DNA of 64,000 nt, from contig NZ_CP096147.1 in NCBI RefSeq assembly GCF_026016445.1, positions 2,826,501 through 2,890,500 on the forward strand, in the 5' to 3' direction. This document shows, piece by piece, positions 1-9,946 of this stretch. Origin of the DNA: Cognatishimia activa (lineage in GTDB: Bacteria; Pseudomonadota; Alphaproteobacteria; Rhodobacterales; Rhodobacteraceae). A model generated the notes under the pieces. The model was not told the origin of the DNA. It made no database searches and saw nothing but the letters and a program-made list of their open reading frames with translations. Positions within the stretch are counted from its first letter, which is position 1; every line of letters starts with the position of its first letter. A program made the position numbers and the translations under genes.

Positions 1-635
1 CACCCATCCCCGCCCAAAGTGATCACCACATCCGCGACCGGCAGCTGGTCAACCTCAAGCCCTGTGGCCTCCGTCAGTTGCGCCGCTTCGATTTCATTGA
101 GAATTAGGAAATCCAAGTATGGCATCACAGCCTTTACGGAATCCGCATCAAACGGTGCCGCGGCATAGGCCACAAACATCCCAAGATCGCGACCCATCTG
201 AGCGGCATAGGCCTGCTGGTTGGTCTCGTTCTGGATCAAAAGAATATCGCCTCGAGCGCTTTCGCTCAGTGCTTTGCCAACCGCACTTTCCGTGATGTCG
301 TGGTTCGCGCCCGGAAATAGCACAATCGCGTTTTCACCGCCTGTGTCGACATTGATCACCGCGTGACCTGTGGATTGGTCATCTAATACCGCGATATGCC
401 GGGTATCGACGCCATATTCCAACAATCTCTGGCGGGCCCATTTTCCATCAGCGCCAACTGCCCCGATATGGGAGACCAAGGCTGCCGCACGAGAGGCCGC
501 AACCGACATATTAGCCCCCTTGCCACCGAGGCCTTTATTCAAACTTTGAGCCGCAAGCGTTTCACCTGGTCCGGGTAAATGTGGCACATGGTAAAATAGA
601 TCGGCATTTATCGAGCCGAGGTTATAAATCGCCAT
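1..635 (-). CDS. rbsK: Ribokinase (PfkB family), 3'-truncated by window edge
   Basis: Phosphorylates D-ribose to ribose 5-phosphate with ATP in the cytoplasm. About 211 N-terminal residues are visible, starting at the ATG complementary to 633-635. The N-terminal GGKGAN motif near residue 37 is the PfkB sugar-binding signature. It continues with the family's central sheet and a GGDG turn at the window edge. The C-terminal GAGD catalytic-base motif lies outside the window. The family is clear from GGKGAN and overall layout; substrate (ribose rather than another sugar or nucleoside) is inferred from the closest family resemblance. It is followed upstream by the terminator of maeB, so it is probably not cotranscribed with that gene. 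Confidence 0.85.
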   Translation of the reverse strand, partial: MAIYNLGSINADLFYHVPHLPGPGETLAAQSLNKGLGGKGANMSVAASRAAALVSHIGAVGADGKWARQRLLEYGVDTRHIAVLDDQSTGHAVINVDTGGENAIVLFPGANHDITESAVGKALSESARGDILLIQNETNQQAYAAQMGRDLGMFVAYAAAPFDADSVKAVMPYLDFLILNEIEAAQLTEATGLEVDQLPVADVVITLGGDG

Positions 636-647
636 AAAATACTCGCA

Positions 648-686
648 AAAATAGATCCCTGAGACCGCTACTGTGGCGCGGTCTCA
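648..686 (-). terminator. Intrinsic terminator downstream of maeB
   Basis: A perfect 9-bp stem (TGAGACCGC at 660-668 with GCGGTCTCA at 678-686) encloses a 9-base loop. On the minus strand it is followed by a run of T (complement of 648-652). It lies just past the maeB stop codon. Confidence 0.7.
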
Positions 687-712
687 GTACGAGTTCAAGT
701 TGTAAACGATGA

Positions 713-2968
713 TCAACCGACCTTGCAGGCCGCAAGGATCGCCATGTTTACAATGTCATTCGCCGTGGAGGTCGTGGAACAGATCTGAATCGATTTATCG
801 ACACCCGCCAAAATCGGGCCAATCACTGTCGCACCCGCCATTTCCTGCATCAGCTTGGTGGAAATACTTGCCGAGTGACGCGCTGGAACTACCAGTATAT
901 TGGCCGGGCCGGACAGTCGCTGGAATGGATAAGCTTCTTGCTGAGTTGGGTTCAACGCCACATCCACAGCCATCTCGCCTTCATATTCGAAATCTACACC
1001 GCGTTTGTCCAAGACATTTGGCGCGAGGTGCATTTTCTCTGCCCGCTCCGAAACCGGATAGCCAAAGGTTGAGAAGCTGACAAAGGCGATGCGAGGCTCA
1101 AGACCCATGTTGCGGGCCACATCGGCACTGCGTTCCGCAATATTGGCCAGTTCGTTTTCATCAGGCCATTCGTGCACCAAAGTGTCAGAGATCAGAACAA
1201 CGCGACCGTTGTGCAGGATCGCGGTAATACCCACTGCCCCAGCTTCAGCATCGGCATCGAAGACATGGTTGATCAGCTCCATCACATGGGCGGATTTCCG
1301 TGTTGCACCGGTAACCAGGCCATCGCCGTGACCATGCGCCAGCATCAACGCGGCGAAGACGTGACGATCCCGTGCTGCTAGACGATGCACATCGTGACGG
1401 TCATAGCCTTTGCGTTGCAGGCGCTTGTAAAGGAAGTCCTTATAGGACCGCAGGTGCATAGAGTTTGCTGCGTTCACAACCTCAAGCTCAGAAACCGCAT
1501 CCCCCAGACCTGCTGCTTCCAGCTTTTCGGCCACATCCGCCTCGCGGCCCACTACCAGCGCCTTGCCAAGGCCAGAGCGTTGGTACGTCACTGCAGCACG
1601 CAATACCCGCGGATCATCACCTTCTGCAAAAATCATCCGCGCCTGCGCATTGCGCGCACGGGCATTCATGTTGCGCAGCATGTTCGCTGTTGGGTCCATG
1701 CGGGATTTCAGGTTGGCCTCATAGCCTTCCATATCCACAATCGGACGGCGTGACACACCGGTATCCATACCGGCTTTGGCAACAGCCGGCGGAATACGGT
1801 AGATCAGACGCGGGTCAAATGGTGTTGGGATGATGTAATCCCGACCAAAGGTCAGCTTACGGCCATAGGCCATCGCGACCTCATCTGGCACATCTTCACG
1901 CGCCAGTTCAGCCAATGCTTCTGCACAGGCGATTTTCATCTCGTCATTGATGGCGCGCGCGTGGATATCCAACGCCCCGCGGAAGAGATATGGGAAAGCC
2001 AGAACGTTGTTCACCTGGTTGGCGTAGTCAGAACGCCCAGTCCCCATAATTGCATCCGGGCGCACAGCCTGCGCCTCCTCTGGAGTGATCTCTGGATCAG
2101 GGTTCGCCATCGCAAAAATCAGGGGATCCGTAGCCATTGTTTCGACCATCGCTTGGGTCACCGCCCCGCGAACAGAAACACCAAGGAAAACGTCGGCGCC
2201 GACCATTGCTTCTTCCAAAGTGCGCAGATCAGTTTTGATCGCATGCGCAGATTTCCACTGGTTCATGCCGTCTTTGCGGCCCTGATAAATCACACCTTTG
2301 GTGTCGCAAACGATGCAATTTTCGTGCTTTGCACCCATAGACTTCAGCAGCTCGATACAGGCAATCCCTGCAGCTCCCGCACCGTTCAGAACGATCTTAA
2401 CGTCTTCGATTTTTTTACCAGAGAGGCGCAATGCATTGATCAGACCCGCCGCGCAGATCACGGCTGTGCCGTGCTGGTCGTCGTGGAAGACCGGAATATC
2501 CATCTCTTCCTTCAGACGCTGTTCAATGATGAAACACTCAGGTGCTTTGATGTCTTCAAGATTGATGCCGCCAAAGGTTGGCCCCATCAGTTTGACCGCC
2601 TGACAGAAGGCATCCGGGTCTTCGGTGTCGAGCTCAATATCGATCGAGTTCACATCCGCGAACCGTTTGAACAGAACCGACTTCCCCTCCATAACCGGCT
2701 TCGAGCCCAGCGCGCCAAGATTGCCGAGGCCCAAAACAGCCGTACCGTTTGAAATCACCGCTACAAGGTTGCCTTTGTTGGTATAGTCGTACGCCGTGGA
2801 AGGGTCCGCCGCGATTTCTTCGCAAGGAACTGCCACACCCGGAGAATAGGCCAGTGACAGGTCACGTTGCGTGGTCATCGGCACAGTTGCCTTAATTTCA
2901 AACTTGCCTGGTGTTGGCTCAAGGTGGAAGGCGAGCGCCTCCTCACGAGTCACTTTGGTCTTGGTCAT
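713..2968 (-). CDS. maeB: NADP-dependent malic enzyme with C-terminal phosphotransacetylase-like domain
   Basis: Oxidatively decarboxylates malate to pyruvate, yielding NADPH; cytoplasmic. The 751-residue protein has the typical MaeB two-part form: a malic enzyme domain in about residues 1-425, with a GAGAAGIA dinucleotide-binding loop near residue 195, and a phosphotransacetylase-like domain in the rest, which is usually regulatory and not catalytic. I chose the ATG at 2966-2968 because an AGGAGG ribosome-binding site lies just upstream; an in-frame start 39 bases earlier exists but has no better signal. It is divergent from mutS with about 150 bases between, which must hold both promoters. 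Confidence 0.93.
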   Translation of the reverse strand: MTKTKVTREEALAFHLEPTPGKFEIKATVPMTTQRDLSLAYSPGVAVPCEEIAADPSTAYDYTNKGNLVAVISNGTAVLGLGNLGALGSKPVMEGKSVLFKRFADVNSIDIELDTEDPDAFCQAVKLMGPTFGGINLEDIKAPECFIIEQRLKEEMDIPVFHDDQHGTAVICAAGLINALRLSGKKIEDVKIVLNGAGAAGIACIELLKSMGAKHENCIVCDTKGVIYQGRKDGMNQWKSAHAIKTDLRTLEEAMVGADVFLGVSVRGAVTQAMVETMATDPLIFAMANPDPEITPEEAQAVRPDAIMGTGRSDYANQVNNVLAFPYLFRGALDIHARAINDEMKIACAEALAELAREDVPDEVAMAYGRKLTFGRDYIIPTPFDPRLIYRIPPAVAKAGMDTGVSRRPIVDMEGYEANLKSRMDPTANMLRNMNARARNAQARMIFAEGDDPRVLRAAVTYQRSGLGKALVVGREADVAEKLEAAGLGDAVSELEVVNAANSMHLRSYKDFLYKRLQRKGYDRHDVHRLAARDRHVFAALMLAHGHGDGLVTGATRKSAHVMELINHVFDADAEAGAVGITAILHNGRVVLISDTLVHEWPDENELANIAERSADVARNMGLEPRIAFVSFSTFGYPVSERAEKMHLAPNVLDKRGVDFEYEGEMAVDVALNPTQQEAYPFQRLSGPANILVVPARHSASISTKLMQEMAGATVIGPILAGVDKSIQICSTTSTANDIVNMAILAACKVG

Positions 2969-3118
2969 ACGGGTCGAATCCTCCTGGCGTCTATTGCTCT
3001 TAGACAAGCCTCAAAGGGGCCTCAACATGTTAGCGCCCAAACTCTGTGCGATTTCACCTTTCACCCCCTTCGAAACCTTTGCTACACCACTTGGAACAAC
3101 CTTTTGGGGGAACGGGCC

Positions 3119-5764
3119 GTGAGTGCAGCCAAACCTGCTGTTACGCCGATGATGGCGCAGTATCTGGAAATCAAAGAGGCGCACCCGGATGCGCTGCTCT
3201 TCTATCGCATGGGCGATTTCTACGAGATGTTCTTTGATGACGCTGTCGCCGCGGCCGAGGCACTGGACATCGCCCTGACCAAACGCGGCAAACATGACGG
3301 CAATGAAATCCCAATGTGCGGCGTCCCCCATCACGCGGCCGAGGGCTATTTCTTAACGCTGATCCGCAAGGGGTTTCGAGTTGCAGTATGCGAACAAATG
3401 GAGAGCCCCGCTGAAGCTAAGAAGCGCGGCTACAAAGCAGTCGTACGGCGCGAAGTGGTGCGCCTTGTTACACCCGGCACGTTGACCGAAGATTCGCTGC
3501 TGGATGCCCGCCGTCACAACTTCTTGGCAGCTTATGCACAGGTCCGGGACGAGTCGGCTTTGGCATGGGCGGATATCTCTACCGGTGTGCTGCATGTGAT
3601 GACATTGCCGCAAGTCCGGTTAGGTGCTGAACTCGCGCGCCTCGCGCCATCAGAACTTCTGATCGCAGAAGGTTCAGAGGCAGATTTGGCTGAAACAGTC
3701 TCTGATATGGGCGTCTCTATGACGTCTGTGTCGCGCGGATCCTTTGACAGCACCGCAGCAGGAAAACGCGTTGCAGCGCTCTTTGGCACGCAAGATTTGG
3801 ACGCCTTCGGTAGCTTCACCCGCCCTGAAACAGGTGCACTTGGAGCCATCGTCGACTATTTGGAAATCACCCAAAAAGGCAAACTGCCCCTGCTGCGCCC
3901 TCCGGTCAAAGAGCTGACAGGCGGCACAATGCAAATCGACGCCGCCACGCGACGAAATCTGGAACTAACACACTCTCTTTCTGGCGGTCGCTCCGGCACG
4001 CTTTTGGCAACGATCGACCGCACGGTGACCTCTGCAGGCGCACGTCTTTTAGAACGCCGCTTGTCGTCCCCATCGCTGTCTCTGGATACAATCAACGACC
4101 GCCAAGGCGCGGTGACTTTCAATGTTGATAACGCCCACACCGCTCGTGATCTACGAGACCTGCTGCGCAAAGTGCCGGACTTAGACCGCGCTTTGTCTCG
4201 GCTATCGCTGGACCGGGGCGGCCCGCGTGATCTCGCCGCCATCCGGAATGGCCTCGCGCAGGCCATCGACATCTGCGGCTTGCTGGGCGCACTCGATCTT
4301 CCGGCCCTGCTCACCGAAGCTTTGCAAAACCTGCAAGGTCATGACGAACTTCTGGACCTGCTCGACCAAGCGCTGATTGCAGACCCGCCGCTTCTTGCGC
4401 GCGATGGTGGTTTTATTGCTCCGGGCTATGACGCGGAACTCGATGAATCCCGTCGCTTACGCGACGAAGGTCGCGGCGTGATTGCCGGACTTCAGGCGCA
4501 ATACAGCGAACTCACGGGCATTCAGGCGCTGAAGATCAAGCACAACAATGTGCTTGGCTATTTTGTGGAAACCACCGCCAAACACGCTGACGCAATGATG
4601 TCTGCGCCGCTGTCTGAAACCTTCATCCACCGTCAGACCACCGCGAACCAGGTGCGTTTTACCACTGTTGAACTCTCCGAGCTGGAAACCAAAATCCTGA
4701 ACGCGGGCAGCAATGCACTTGAGATCGAAAAGAGTCTCTATTCAAGCCTAAGACGGGCCATCTTGGACGCTTCCGCTCAGGTTTCTGGCGCCTCCCGTGC
4801 GCTGGCCGAACTCGACCTTCAAGCCGCACTCGCTGACCTAGCAACAGCCGAAAACTGGAACCTGCCAGAGGTGAATAACAGCCGCGACTTTGAAATCGTG
4901 TCAGGTCGTCACCCGGTGGTCGAAGCCGCGCTGCGCAAGCAATCTGGCGCACCCTTTGTGGCCAATGACTGCGATCTATCCGGTGGTGACCGCGCCAGCA
5001 TCTGGATGCTGACCGGTCCGAACATGGCCGGTAAATCGACCTTCCTGCGCCAGAACGCCTTGATCGCATTGTTGGCCCAAATGGGCAGCTACGTCCCGGC
5101 CGATCGCGCCAAGATCGGCATCGTCAGCCAACTCTTCTCCCGCGTCGGAGCCTCAGATGACCTCGCCCGTGGCCGATCCACCTTTATGGTCGAGATGGTC
5201 GAAACCGCCGCCATCCTCAACCAATCTGATGACCGCGCGCTTGTGATCCTCGACGAAATCGGACGCGGCACCGCGACCTATGATGGCCTGTCTATCGCCT
5301 GGGCTACGCTGGAGTATTTGCACGAAGTGAACGGCTGCCGCGCGCTTTTCGCAACGCATTACCACGAGATGACAGCCCTCGCCGGCAAGCTGAAAGGCGT
5401 CGACAACGCCACGGTCAGCGTCAAAGAATTCGACGGCGAAGTAATCTTCCTGCACGAGGTCAAACGCGGTGCCGCGGATCGCAGCTATGGTGTGCAGGTC
5501 GCACAGCTTGCAGGCCTTCCTGACTCCGTCATCAACCGTGCGCGTGAAGTTCTGGACATGCTTGAAAAGAACGAACGTGAAGGTGGGTCACAGAAAGCCA
5601 TCATCGATGACCTCCCACTTTTCGCTGCTGCACCTGAGCCGATGTCTAAACCAAAGGCCGTCCCGTCGCCTGTTGATGAGCGTTTGGGACAGATCATTCC
5701 AGACGAACTCACTCCGCGTGAGGCATTGGATTTGCTTTACGAACTCAAAGGTTTGGCAAAGTAG
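3119..5764 (+). CDS. mutS: DNA mismatch repair ATPase MutS
   Basis: Recognises base mismatches and small loops and starts methyl-independent mismatch repair with MutL. The 881-residue protein has the mismatch-contacting Phe-x-Glu motif (F34-Y-E36), the connector, lever and clamp domains, and a C-terminal ABC ATPase with Walker A TGPNMAGKST near residue 632 followed by the DEIGRGT Walker B. The open frame runs 252 bases further upstream, but a GTG at 3119 preceded by GGGGGAA gives the family's usual N-terminus and avoids running into the divergent maeB. It converges on the TPM gene, leaving a single base between stop codons. Confidence 0.95.
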   Translation: MSAAKPAVTPMMAQYLEIKEAHPDALLFYRMGDFYEMFFDDAVAAAEALDIALTKRGKHDGNEIPMCGVPHHAAEGYFLTLIRKGFRVAVCEQMESPAEAKKRGYKAVVRREVVRLVTPGTLTEDSLLDARRHNFLAAYAQVRDESALAWADISTGVLHVMTLPQVRLGAELARLAPSELLIAEGSEADLAETVSDMGVSMTSVSRGSFDSTAAGKRVAALFGTQDLDAFGSFTRPETGALGAIVDYLEITQKGKLPLLRPPVKELTGGTMQIDAATRRNLELTHSLSGGRSGTLLATIDRTVTSAGARLLERRLSSPSLSLDTINDRQGAVTFNVDNAHTARDLRDLLRKVPDLDRALSRLSLDRGGPRDLAAIRNGLAQAIDICGLLGALDLPALLTEALQNLQGHDELLDLLDQALIADPPLLARDGGFIAPGYDAELDESRRLRDEGRGVIAGLQAQYSELTGIQALKIKHNNVLGYFVETTAKHADAMMSAPLSETFIHRQTTANQVRFTTVELSELETKILNAGSNALEIEKSLYSSLRRAILDASAQVSGASRALAELDLQAALADLATAENWNLPEVNNSRDFEIVSGRHPVVEAALRKQSGAPFVANDCDLSGGDRASIWMLTGPNMAGKSTFLRQNALIALLAQMGSYVPADRAKIGIVSQLFSRVGASDDLARGRSTFMVEMVETAAILNQSDDRALVILDEIGRGTATYDGLSIAWATLEYLHEVNGCRALFATHYHEMTALAGKLKGVDNATVSVKEFDGEVIFLHEVKRGAADRSYGVQVAQLAGLPDSVINRAREVLDMLEKNEREGGSQKAIIDDLPLFAAAPEPMSKPKAVPSPVDERLGQIIPDELTPREALDLLYELKGLAK

Positions 5765-5765
5765 G

Positions 5766-6812
5766 TCACCAACTGCCACTGGCCCCGCCACCGGAAGACG
5801 AGCCGCCGCCAAAACCGCCTGAGGAAGAAGACGAACTTTTCGACTTCTTCGGAATGGTGACATGTGTGTGGTATTTATCCCCGCAATGTTTGCAATTGTA
5901 GTCGACACGCTTCAGGCCGGTACTTGACGTCGTGGCATGCTCAAGGATCGTCGAATCCGCTTCAAGAGTGCGGTAGTTACAACTGCGGCAGGCCCCATAG
6001 TTTGAAAACCAGGATTTGTAACTTTCGATGGTCCGGTGATCGCATTTATCGCAGAGCCACACATCGTAATCGACGCTCTTGAGTCGCTCTTCCAGCTTCT
6101 GGCCATCCTTGAGGTATTTGTCGTCCTCAAGCTCCTCGACGCGGCGCATTTTACTGCGATCAATCGGGCAAATACGAGGCTTGTTCCGCTTCCAACGACG
6201 ATAGAGACGAAACAACAGCCCCGCGACAAAGGCATAGGCCACCGCAATCCAATCACCAATTACATCCAGTCCGAAGGACAGGCGATTGCGCAATTTCTCA
6301 AAGAAGCTCGCGTTGAATTCACCCGGCCAGGCGCCACCCACTTCGTGAATAATCGCATCGACCCCACGGTTAATACCTTTCTCATATTCATCATCGCGAA
6401 ACAGTGGCACGATTTTATCGTCTATGATGGCCGCCATGGCATCATTTTTTGTATCACCATAGCCAGAGCCAACTTCAATGCGCAGCACCCGATCAAGCCG
6501 CGAGACCAACAGCATCACACCATCGTTGCGCGCTGCACCCCCAACACCCCAATAGTTGAACAGACCAGTGGCAAAAGGTTCAATCTCGCCTTCATGACCA
6601 TAGTTGCTCATCCGGTCTATGATAACGACGGTAAACTCGATATTGGTCTCAGATCTGAGCTCTTTCAGCTTATCGCGGATGACCTCTTCTTCCTCAATGG
6701 ACAGGAGGTAGGCAAAGTCATTCACGTAAAGTTCTGTGTAGTCCGGGTAATCTTGTGCAGTTGCAGATGTCGCCGTGAAAAGCAGAAGAATTCCAACAAT
6801 CAGATGTCGCAA
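5766..6812 (-). CDS. TPM-domain membrane protein with cysteine-rich C-terminal region
   Basis: A Sec signal peptide ending near ATA-QDYP is followed by a TPM (PF04536) domain of about 150 residues, facing the periplasm. A transmembrane segment (IAVAYAFVAGLLF) comes next, then a cytoplasmic part with three CxxC pairs (CDKC, CRSC, CKHC) and one CPID that could bind zinc. The tail is Ser/Gly-rich and ends GGGASGSW, a common ending in this family. TPM proteins are linked to membrane-protein or photosystem quality control, but the exact role is unknown. Start choice is uncertain: a GTG at 6831-6833 lies inside the grpE terminator hairpin with no ribosome-binding site, whereas a TTG at 6810-6812 has GAGGG seven bases upstream. 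I prefer the TTG (348 residues). Confidence 0.8.
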   Translation of the reverse strand: MRHLIVGILLLFTATSATAQDYPDYTELYVNDFAYLLSIEEEEVIRDKLKELRSETNIEFTVVIIDRMSNYGHEGEIEPFATGLFNYWGVGGAARNDGVMLLVSRLDRVLRIEVGSGYGDTKNDAMAAIIDDKIVPLFRDDEYEKGINRGVDAIIHEVGGAWPGEFNASFFEKLRNRLSFGLDVIGDWIAVAYAFVAGLLFRLYRRWKRNKPRICPIDRSKMRRVEELEDDKYLKDGQKLEERLKSVDYDVWLCDKCDHRTIESYKSWFSNYGACRSCNYRTLEADSTILEHATTSSTGLKRVDYNCKHCGDKYHTHVTIPKKSKSSSSSSGGFGGGSSSGGGASGSW

Positions 6813-6842
6813 AGAAAAAGCCCTCGAAGTCACGAGGGCTTT
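6811..6842 (-). terminator. Intrinsic terminator after grpE, overlapping the TPM gene start
   Basis: A 10-bp perfect stem (AAAGCCCTCG at 6817-6826, CGAGGGCTTT at 6833-6842) has a 6-base loop and is followed on the minus strand by TTCTTT. It ends the hrcA-grpE transcript. Its 3' arm supplies the GAGGG that would serve as the ribosome-binding site of the next gene. Confidence 0.75.
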
Positions 6843-6871
6843 GTAGCAGGTTTTTCAAAAACTGTAGAGGT

Positions 6872-7426
6872 TTAGCCCGTCATAGAGCTGACACCGACTT
6901 TCGCCGGACGCAGCAGACGGTCATGTAGCATAAAGCCTTCGGCGGAAACCTGAATGATTTCACCCGCTTTGGTGCCCGGCACCGGCGCTTCAAACATAGC
7001 TTCGTGCTGGTTTGGATCAAACTTGTCGCCAACTTCAGGCGCAATCATTTCCAAACCGTGCTTTTTGAAGACGTTCAGCAGCTCACGCATGGTCAGCTCG
7101 ATACCTTCGATCACAGCAGGCGCCGCCGCCTTCTGCTCTTCGGTGATGGCTTCCATCGCGCGTTTCATATTGTCGTAAACAGGCAGCATATCGCGCGCCA
7201 GTTTGGAACCGCCGTACATCTCTGCATCCCGGCGGGATTTGTCTGCGCGTTTGCGGGAATTTTCCGCATCCGCCAACGCCCGCATCCAGCGATCTTTGTA
7301 TTCGTCGCGTTCCGCCTTCAGCTCGTCCAGCTCAATGGCTTCATCTTCCAGCTCATCCAGATCCTGCAGCTCCGCTTCCAGGTCTGCAACGTCATCAAGA
7401 AATTCTTCTTCTCTTGGCTCTGCCAT
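6872..7426 (-). CDS. grpE: Nucleotide exchange factor GrpE
   Basis: Stimulates ADP release from DnaK in the Hsp70 chaperone cycle. The 184-residue protein has an acidic, coiled-coil N-terminal half (glutamate- and leucine-rich, residues 5-90) and the C-terminal beta domain with the family motif around NPNQHEAMFE and the conserved GFMLHDRLLRPAKVGV end. The ATG at 7424-7426 is preceded by GAGGTGG. It lies nine bases after hrcA in the same direction, the usual heat-shock pairing, so the two are cotranscribed. Confidence 0.95.
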   Translation of the reverse strand: MAEPREEEFLDDVADLEAELQDLDELEDEAIELDELKAERDEYKDRWMRALADAENSRKRADKSRRDAEMYGGSKLARDMLPVYDNMKRAMEAITEEQKAAAPAVIEGIELTMRELLNVFKKHGLEMIAPEVGDKFDPNQHEAMFEAPVPGTKAGEIIQVSAEGFMLHDRLLRPAKVGVSSMTG

Positions 7427-7435
7427 ATTCCACCT

Positions 7436-8500
7436 CTAGGTCCGGTCCGAAATCAGCTTTCCAACCAGTTGCGCCGTGTAATCCACAATCGGCACGATGC
7501 GTCCATAGTTCAGGCGCTTGGGTCCGATGACCCCAACTGCACCCACAATCTTACGATCAGCGTTCATATATGGGGAAACCACCAAAGAGGAACCCGAAAG
7601 TGAAAAAAGTTTGTTCTCAGAGCCAATAAAAATGCGCACACCGTCGCCTTGATCGGCCAATTCGAGGAATTCTGCGATATCACGCTTGCGTTCGAGGTCG
7701 TCAAACAGCGTTCTGATCAGCTCCAACTCCTCTTCACCCTGCGCATCGCCCAGCAAATTGGACCTCCCACGCACGATGAGTCGCTCTTCTGTGCCGCCAT
7801 CATCAGCCCATACCGCTAGTCCTGAGTCGATCAAAGCGCGGGAGAGTTTATCGATCTCTTGCCGCCGCTTTCCAATCTCTTCGCGAATCACGGTTTGCAG
7901 TTCCGAAAGCGTGCGCCCTTCGATCAGCGAGTTTAGGAAGTTCGCCGCTTCGCGCATCGAACTCGGCGTCTGCCCCGGGGGCGGAGTGAAGAGCCGGTTT
8001 TCCACATGGCCATCTGCCATGACCAATACCACCAATGCGCGGTCATGCGCGAGGCTCACAAATTCGATGTGCCGGATCGGTGCTTCGTGTTTTGGCGCGA
8101 GTACCAAAGACGCGCCTTGTGTGACCCCGGATAATGCCGCGCCGACGCGATCGAGCATCGATCCTACATCGCCAGCATTGGCACCCAGTGTATCGTCGAT
8201 CTTCTGCTGATCGCCACGATCCAAATCGCGCACTTCAAGCAAGCCGTCGACAAACATACGCAATCCCTGCTGGGATGGGATACGGCCCGCACTGACATGT
8301 GGGGAATCCAGCAGACCCAGATACTCCAGATCCTGCATCACATTGCGGATGGTCGCCGCGCTGACCTTTTCCGAAAAATCCCGCGTCAAGGTCCGCGATC
8401 CAACGGGATCTCCCGTTGCCAAATAGCCTTCGACGACGCGCCGGAACACCTCGCGGCTGCGGTCGTTCATCTCGCCCAGAATGTCTTTGCTCTCTGTCAT
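7436..8500 (-). CDS. hrcA: Heat-inducible transcription repressor HrcA
   Basis: Binds CIRCE elements to repress groESL and related chaperone genes. The 354-residue product starts with MTESK and contains the N-terminal winged helix (residues about 10-100, with the SRTLTRDF and SAATIRNVM segments) and the C-terminal GAF-like dimerisation domain. A longer upstream frame exists, but the ATG at 8498-8500 gives the normal length; a second ATG at 8468-8470 is the alternative and has a GGGCGAG upstream. No CIRCE repeat (TTAGCACTC-N9-GAGTGCTAA) is visible upstream, so this operon itself is probably not HrcA-controlled. Divergent from rph. Confidence 0.93.
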   Translation of the reverse strand: MTESKDILGEMNDRSREVFRRVVEGYLATGDPVGSRTLTRDFSEKVSAATIRNVMQDLEYLGLLDSPHVSAGRIPSQQGLRMFVDGLLEVRDLDRGDQQKIDDTLGANAGDVGSMLDRVGAALSGVTQGASLVLAPKHEAPIRHIEFVSLAHDRALVVLVMADGHVENRLFTPPPGQTPSSMREAANFLNSLIEGRTLSELQTVIREEIGKRRQEIDKLSRALIDSGLAVWADDGGTEERLIVRGRSNLLGDAQGEEELELIRTLFDDLERKRDIAEFLELADQGDGVRIFIGSENKLFSLSGSSLVVSPYMNADRKIVGAVGVIGPKRLNYGRIVPIVDYTAQLVGKLISDRT

Positions 8501-8624
8501 CTGAGAATGCAGTTTAGACCGCAATCCATGAGCCTCAAGCAGAAAGCTCAATCGGGCTTGCGTCCGACCCACCTGCCCCTGTATCCCATGGCGCAACACA
8601 TTACCCCATTTAAAGGATAGTCCT

Positions 8625-9338
8625 ATGCGTCCGTCTGGCCGTCAGCTGAATGAAATGCGCGAAGTTTCCATCGAAACCAACGTCACCAAACACGCAGAAG
8701 GCTCCTGCATGATCAAAATGGGTGACACACATGTGCTGTGTACTGCGACTTTGGAAGCGCGCGTTCCACCATTCATCAAGGGCTCCGGCCTGGGATGGGT
8801 CACCGCTGAATATGGCATGCTTCCACGCTCGACTACGTCCCGCATGCGTCGCGAAGCGGCTGCAGGCAAACAAGGTGGCCGCACTGTTGAAATCCAGCGC
8901 CTTATTGGCCGCTCCCTGCGCGCCGGCGTTGATCGCGTTGCTTTGGGCGAACGTCAAATCACCATCGACTGTGATGTAATCCAAGCAGACGGCGGCACAC
9001 GTTGCGCGTCCATCACCGGCGGCTGGGTTGCTTTGCGCCTCGCGGTAAACAAGCTGCTCAAAGCGGGCGAGATCACAACCGATCCGCTGATTTCCCCTGT
9101 CGCTGCGATTTCATGCGGTATCTACGCGGGCCAACCAGTGCTTGATCTGGACTACCCGGAAGACAGCGAAGCCGGTGTTGATGGTAACTTCATCATGCTT
9201 GGCAACAAAAACCTGATCGAAGTTCAGATGAGCGCCGAAGGCTCTGTCTTCTCCCGCGATCAGATGAACCAACTGATGGACCTTGCAGAAAAAGGTGTGG
9301 AAGAACTGGCCGCGCTGCAGCTGGAAGCCACTGCATGA
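8625..9338 (+). CDS. rph: Ribonuclease PH
   Basis: Phosphorolytic 3'-5' exoribonuclease that trims tRNA 3' ends. The 237 residues match the family's normal length, beginning [12 protein letters not shown] with the conserved [14 protein letters not shown] strand and the [10 protein letters not shown] phosphate-binding arginine region. The start is supported by AAGGAT about eight bases upstream. It overlaps rdgB by four bases (ATGA), so the two are translationally coupled, a pairing common in alphaproteobacteria. Confidence 0.96.
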   Translation: MRPSGRQLNEMREVSIETNVTKHAEGSCMIKMGDTHVLCTATLEARVPPFIKGSGLGWVTAEYGMLPRSTTSRMRREAAAGKQGGRTVEIQRLIGRSLRAGVDRVALGERQITIDCDVIQADGGTRCASITGGWVALRLAVNKLLKAGEITTDPLISPVAAISCGIYAGQPVLDLDYPEDSEAGVDGNFIMLGNKNLIEVQMSAEGSVFSRDQMNQLMDLAEKGVEELAALQLEATA

Positions 9339-9946
9339 CCCGCAAGTTTGAAGGCGACCGCTTGCTGGTCGCCACCCACAACGCAGGCAAGCTGAACGAG
9401 ATCACCGAGATCTTGGCTCCTCACGGCGTATCCGTAGTAGGTGCGGGTGATATGGACCTGCCAGAGCCTGAAGAAACCGAAGACACCTTTGTCGGCAACG
9501 CCCGCATCAAGGCGCACGCCGCTGCGAAAGCCACCGGCCTTCCAGCGCTCGCCGATGACAGTGGCATCACCATCGACGCCTTGAACGGCGCGCCGGGTGT
9601 TTACACAGCCGATTGGGCAGAAACCGGCAATGGCCGCGATTTCATGATGGCTATGACCCGCGCCAATGATGAGATCAACGCTGTTGGCCAAGACGCACCG
9701 CGCACCGCGCAATTCCGCTGTACCTTGGTTCTCGCCTGGCCTGACGGACATGACGAAGTCTTCGAAGGTGTGATGCCGGGGTCTTTAACCTGGCCAATCC
9801 GAGGCGAAGGTGGCTTTGGCTACGACCCGATGTTCGTGCCTGAGGGTCTCGACATGACATGCGCCGAAATGGACAAAGCAGAGAAAAACAAAATCAGCCA
9901 CCGCGGCCGAGCGTTGCAAGCCTTTGTGGCAGGTTGTTTTGGCTGA
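9335..9946 (+). CDS. rdgB: Non-canonical purine NTP pyrophosphatase (RdgB/HAM1 family)
   Basis: Hydrolyses ITP, dITP and XTP to the monophosphates, keeping deaminated purines out of DNA and RNA. The 203-residue protein has the N-terminal substrate motif [11 protein letters not shown] at about residue 12 and the acidic metal site LADDSGI near residue 67, followed by [11 protein letters not shown] and SHRGRAL at the C-terminus. It starts inside the rph stop codon (ATGA) and overlaps hemW, forming a tight rph-rdgB-hemW operon. Confidence 0.96.
   Translation: MTRKFEGDRLLVATHNAGKLNEITEILAPHGVSVVGAGDMDLPEPEETEDTFVGNARIKAHAAAKATGLPALADDSGITIDALNGAPGVYTADWAETGNGRDFMMAMTRANDEINAVGQDAPRTAQFRCTLVLAWPDGHDEVFEGVMPGSLTWPIRGEGGFGYDPMFVPEGLDMTCAEMDKAEKNKISHRGRALQAFVAGCFG

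Noticed and set aside
1961..2752. 263-codon frame antisense to maeB
   Set aside because: Shadow frame opposite an obvious malic enzyme; no recognisable domain.
2867..3118. Extended mutS N-terminus starting at 2867
   Set aside because: Would run into the divergent maeB start and add 84 unrelated residues; GTG at 3119 gives the family N-terminus.
8501..8624. CIRCE element near hrcA
   Set aside because: No TTAGCACTC-N9-GAGTGCTAA or near-match found in the intergenic gap.
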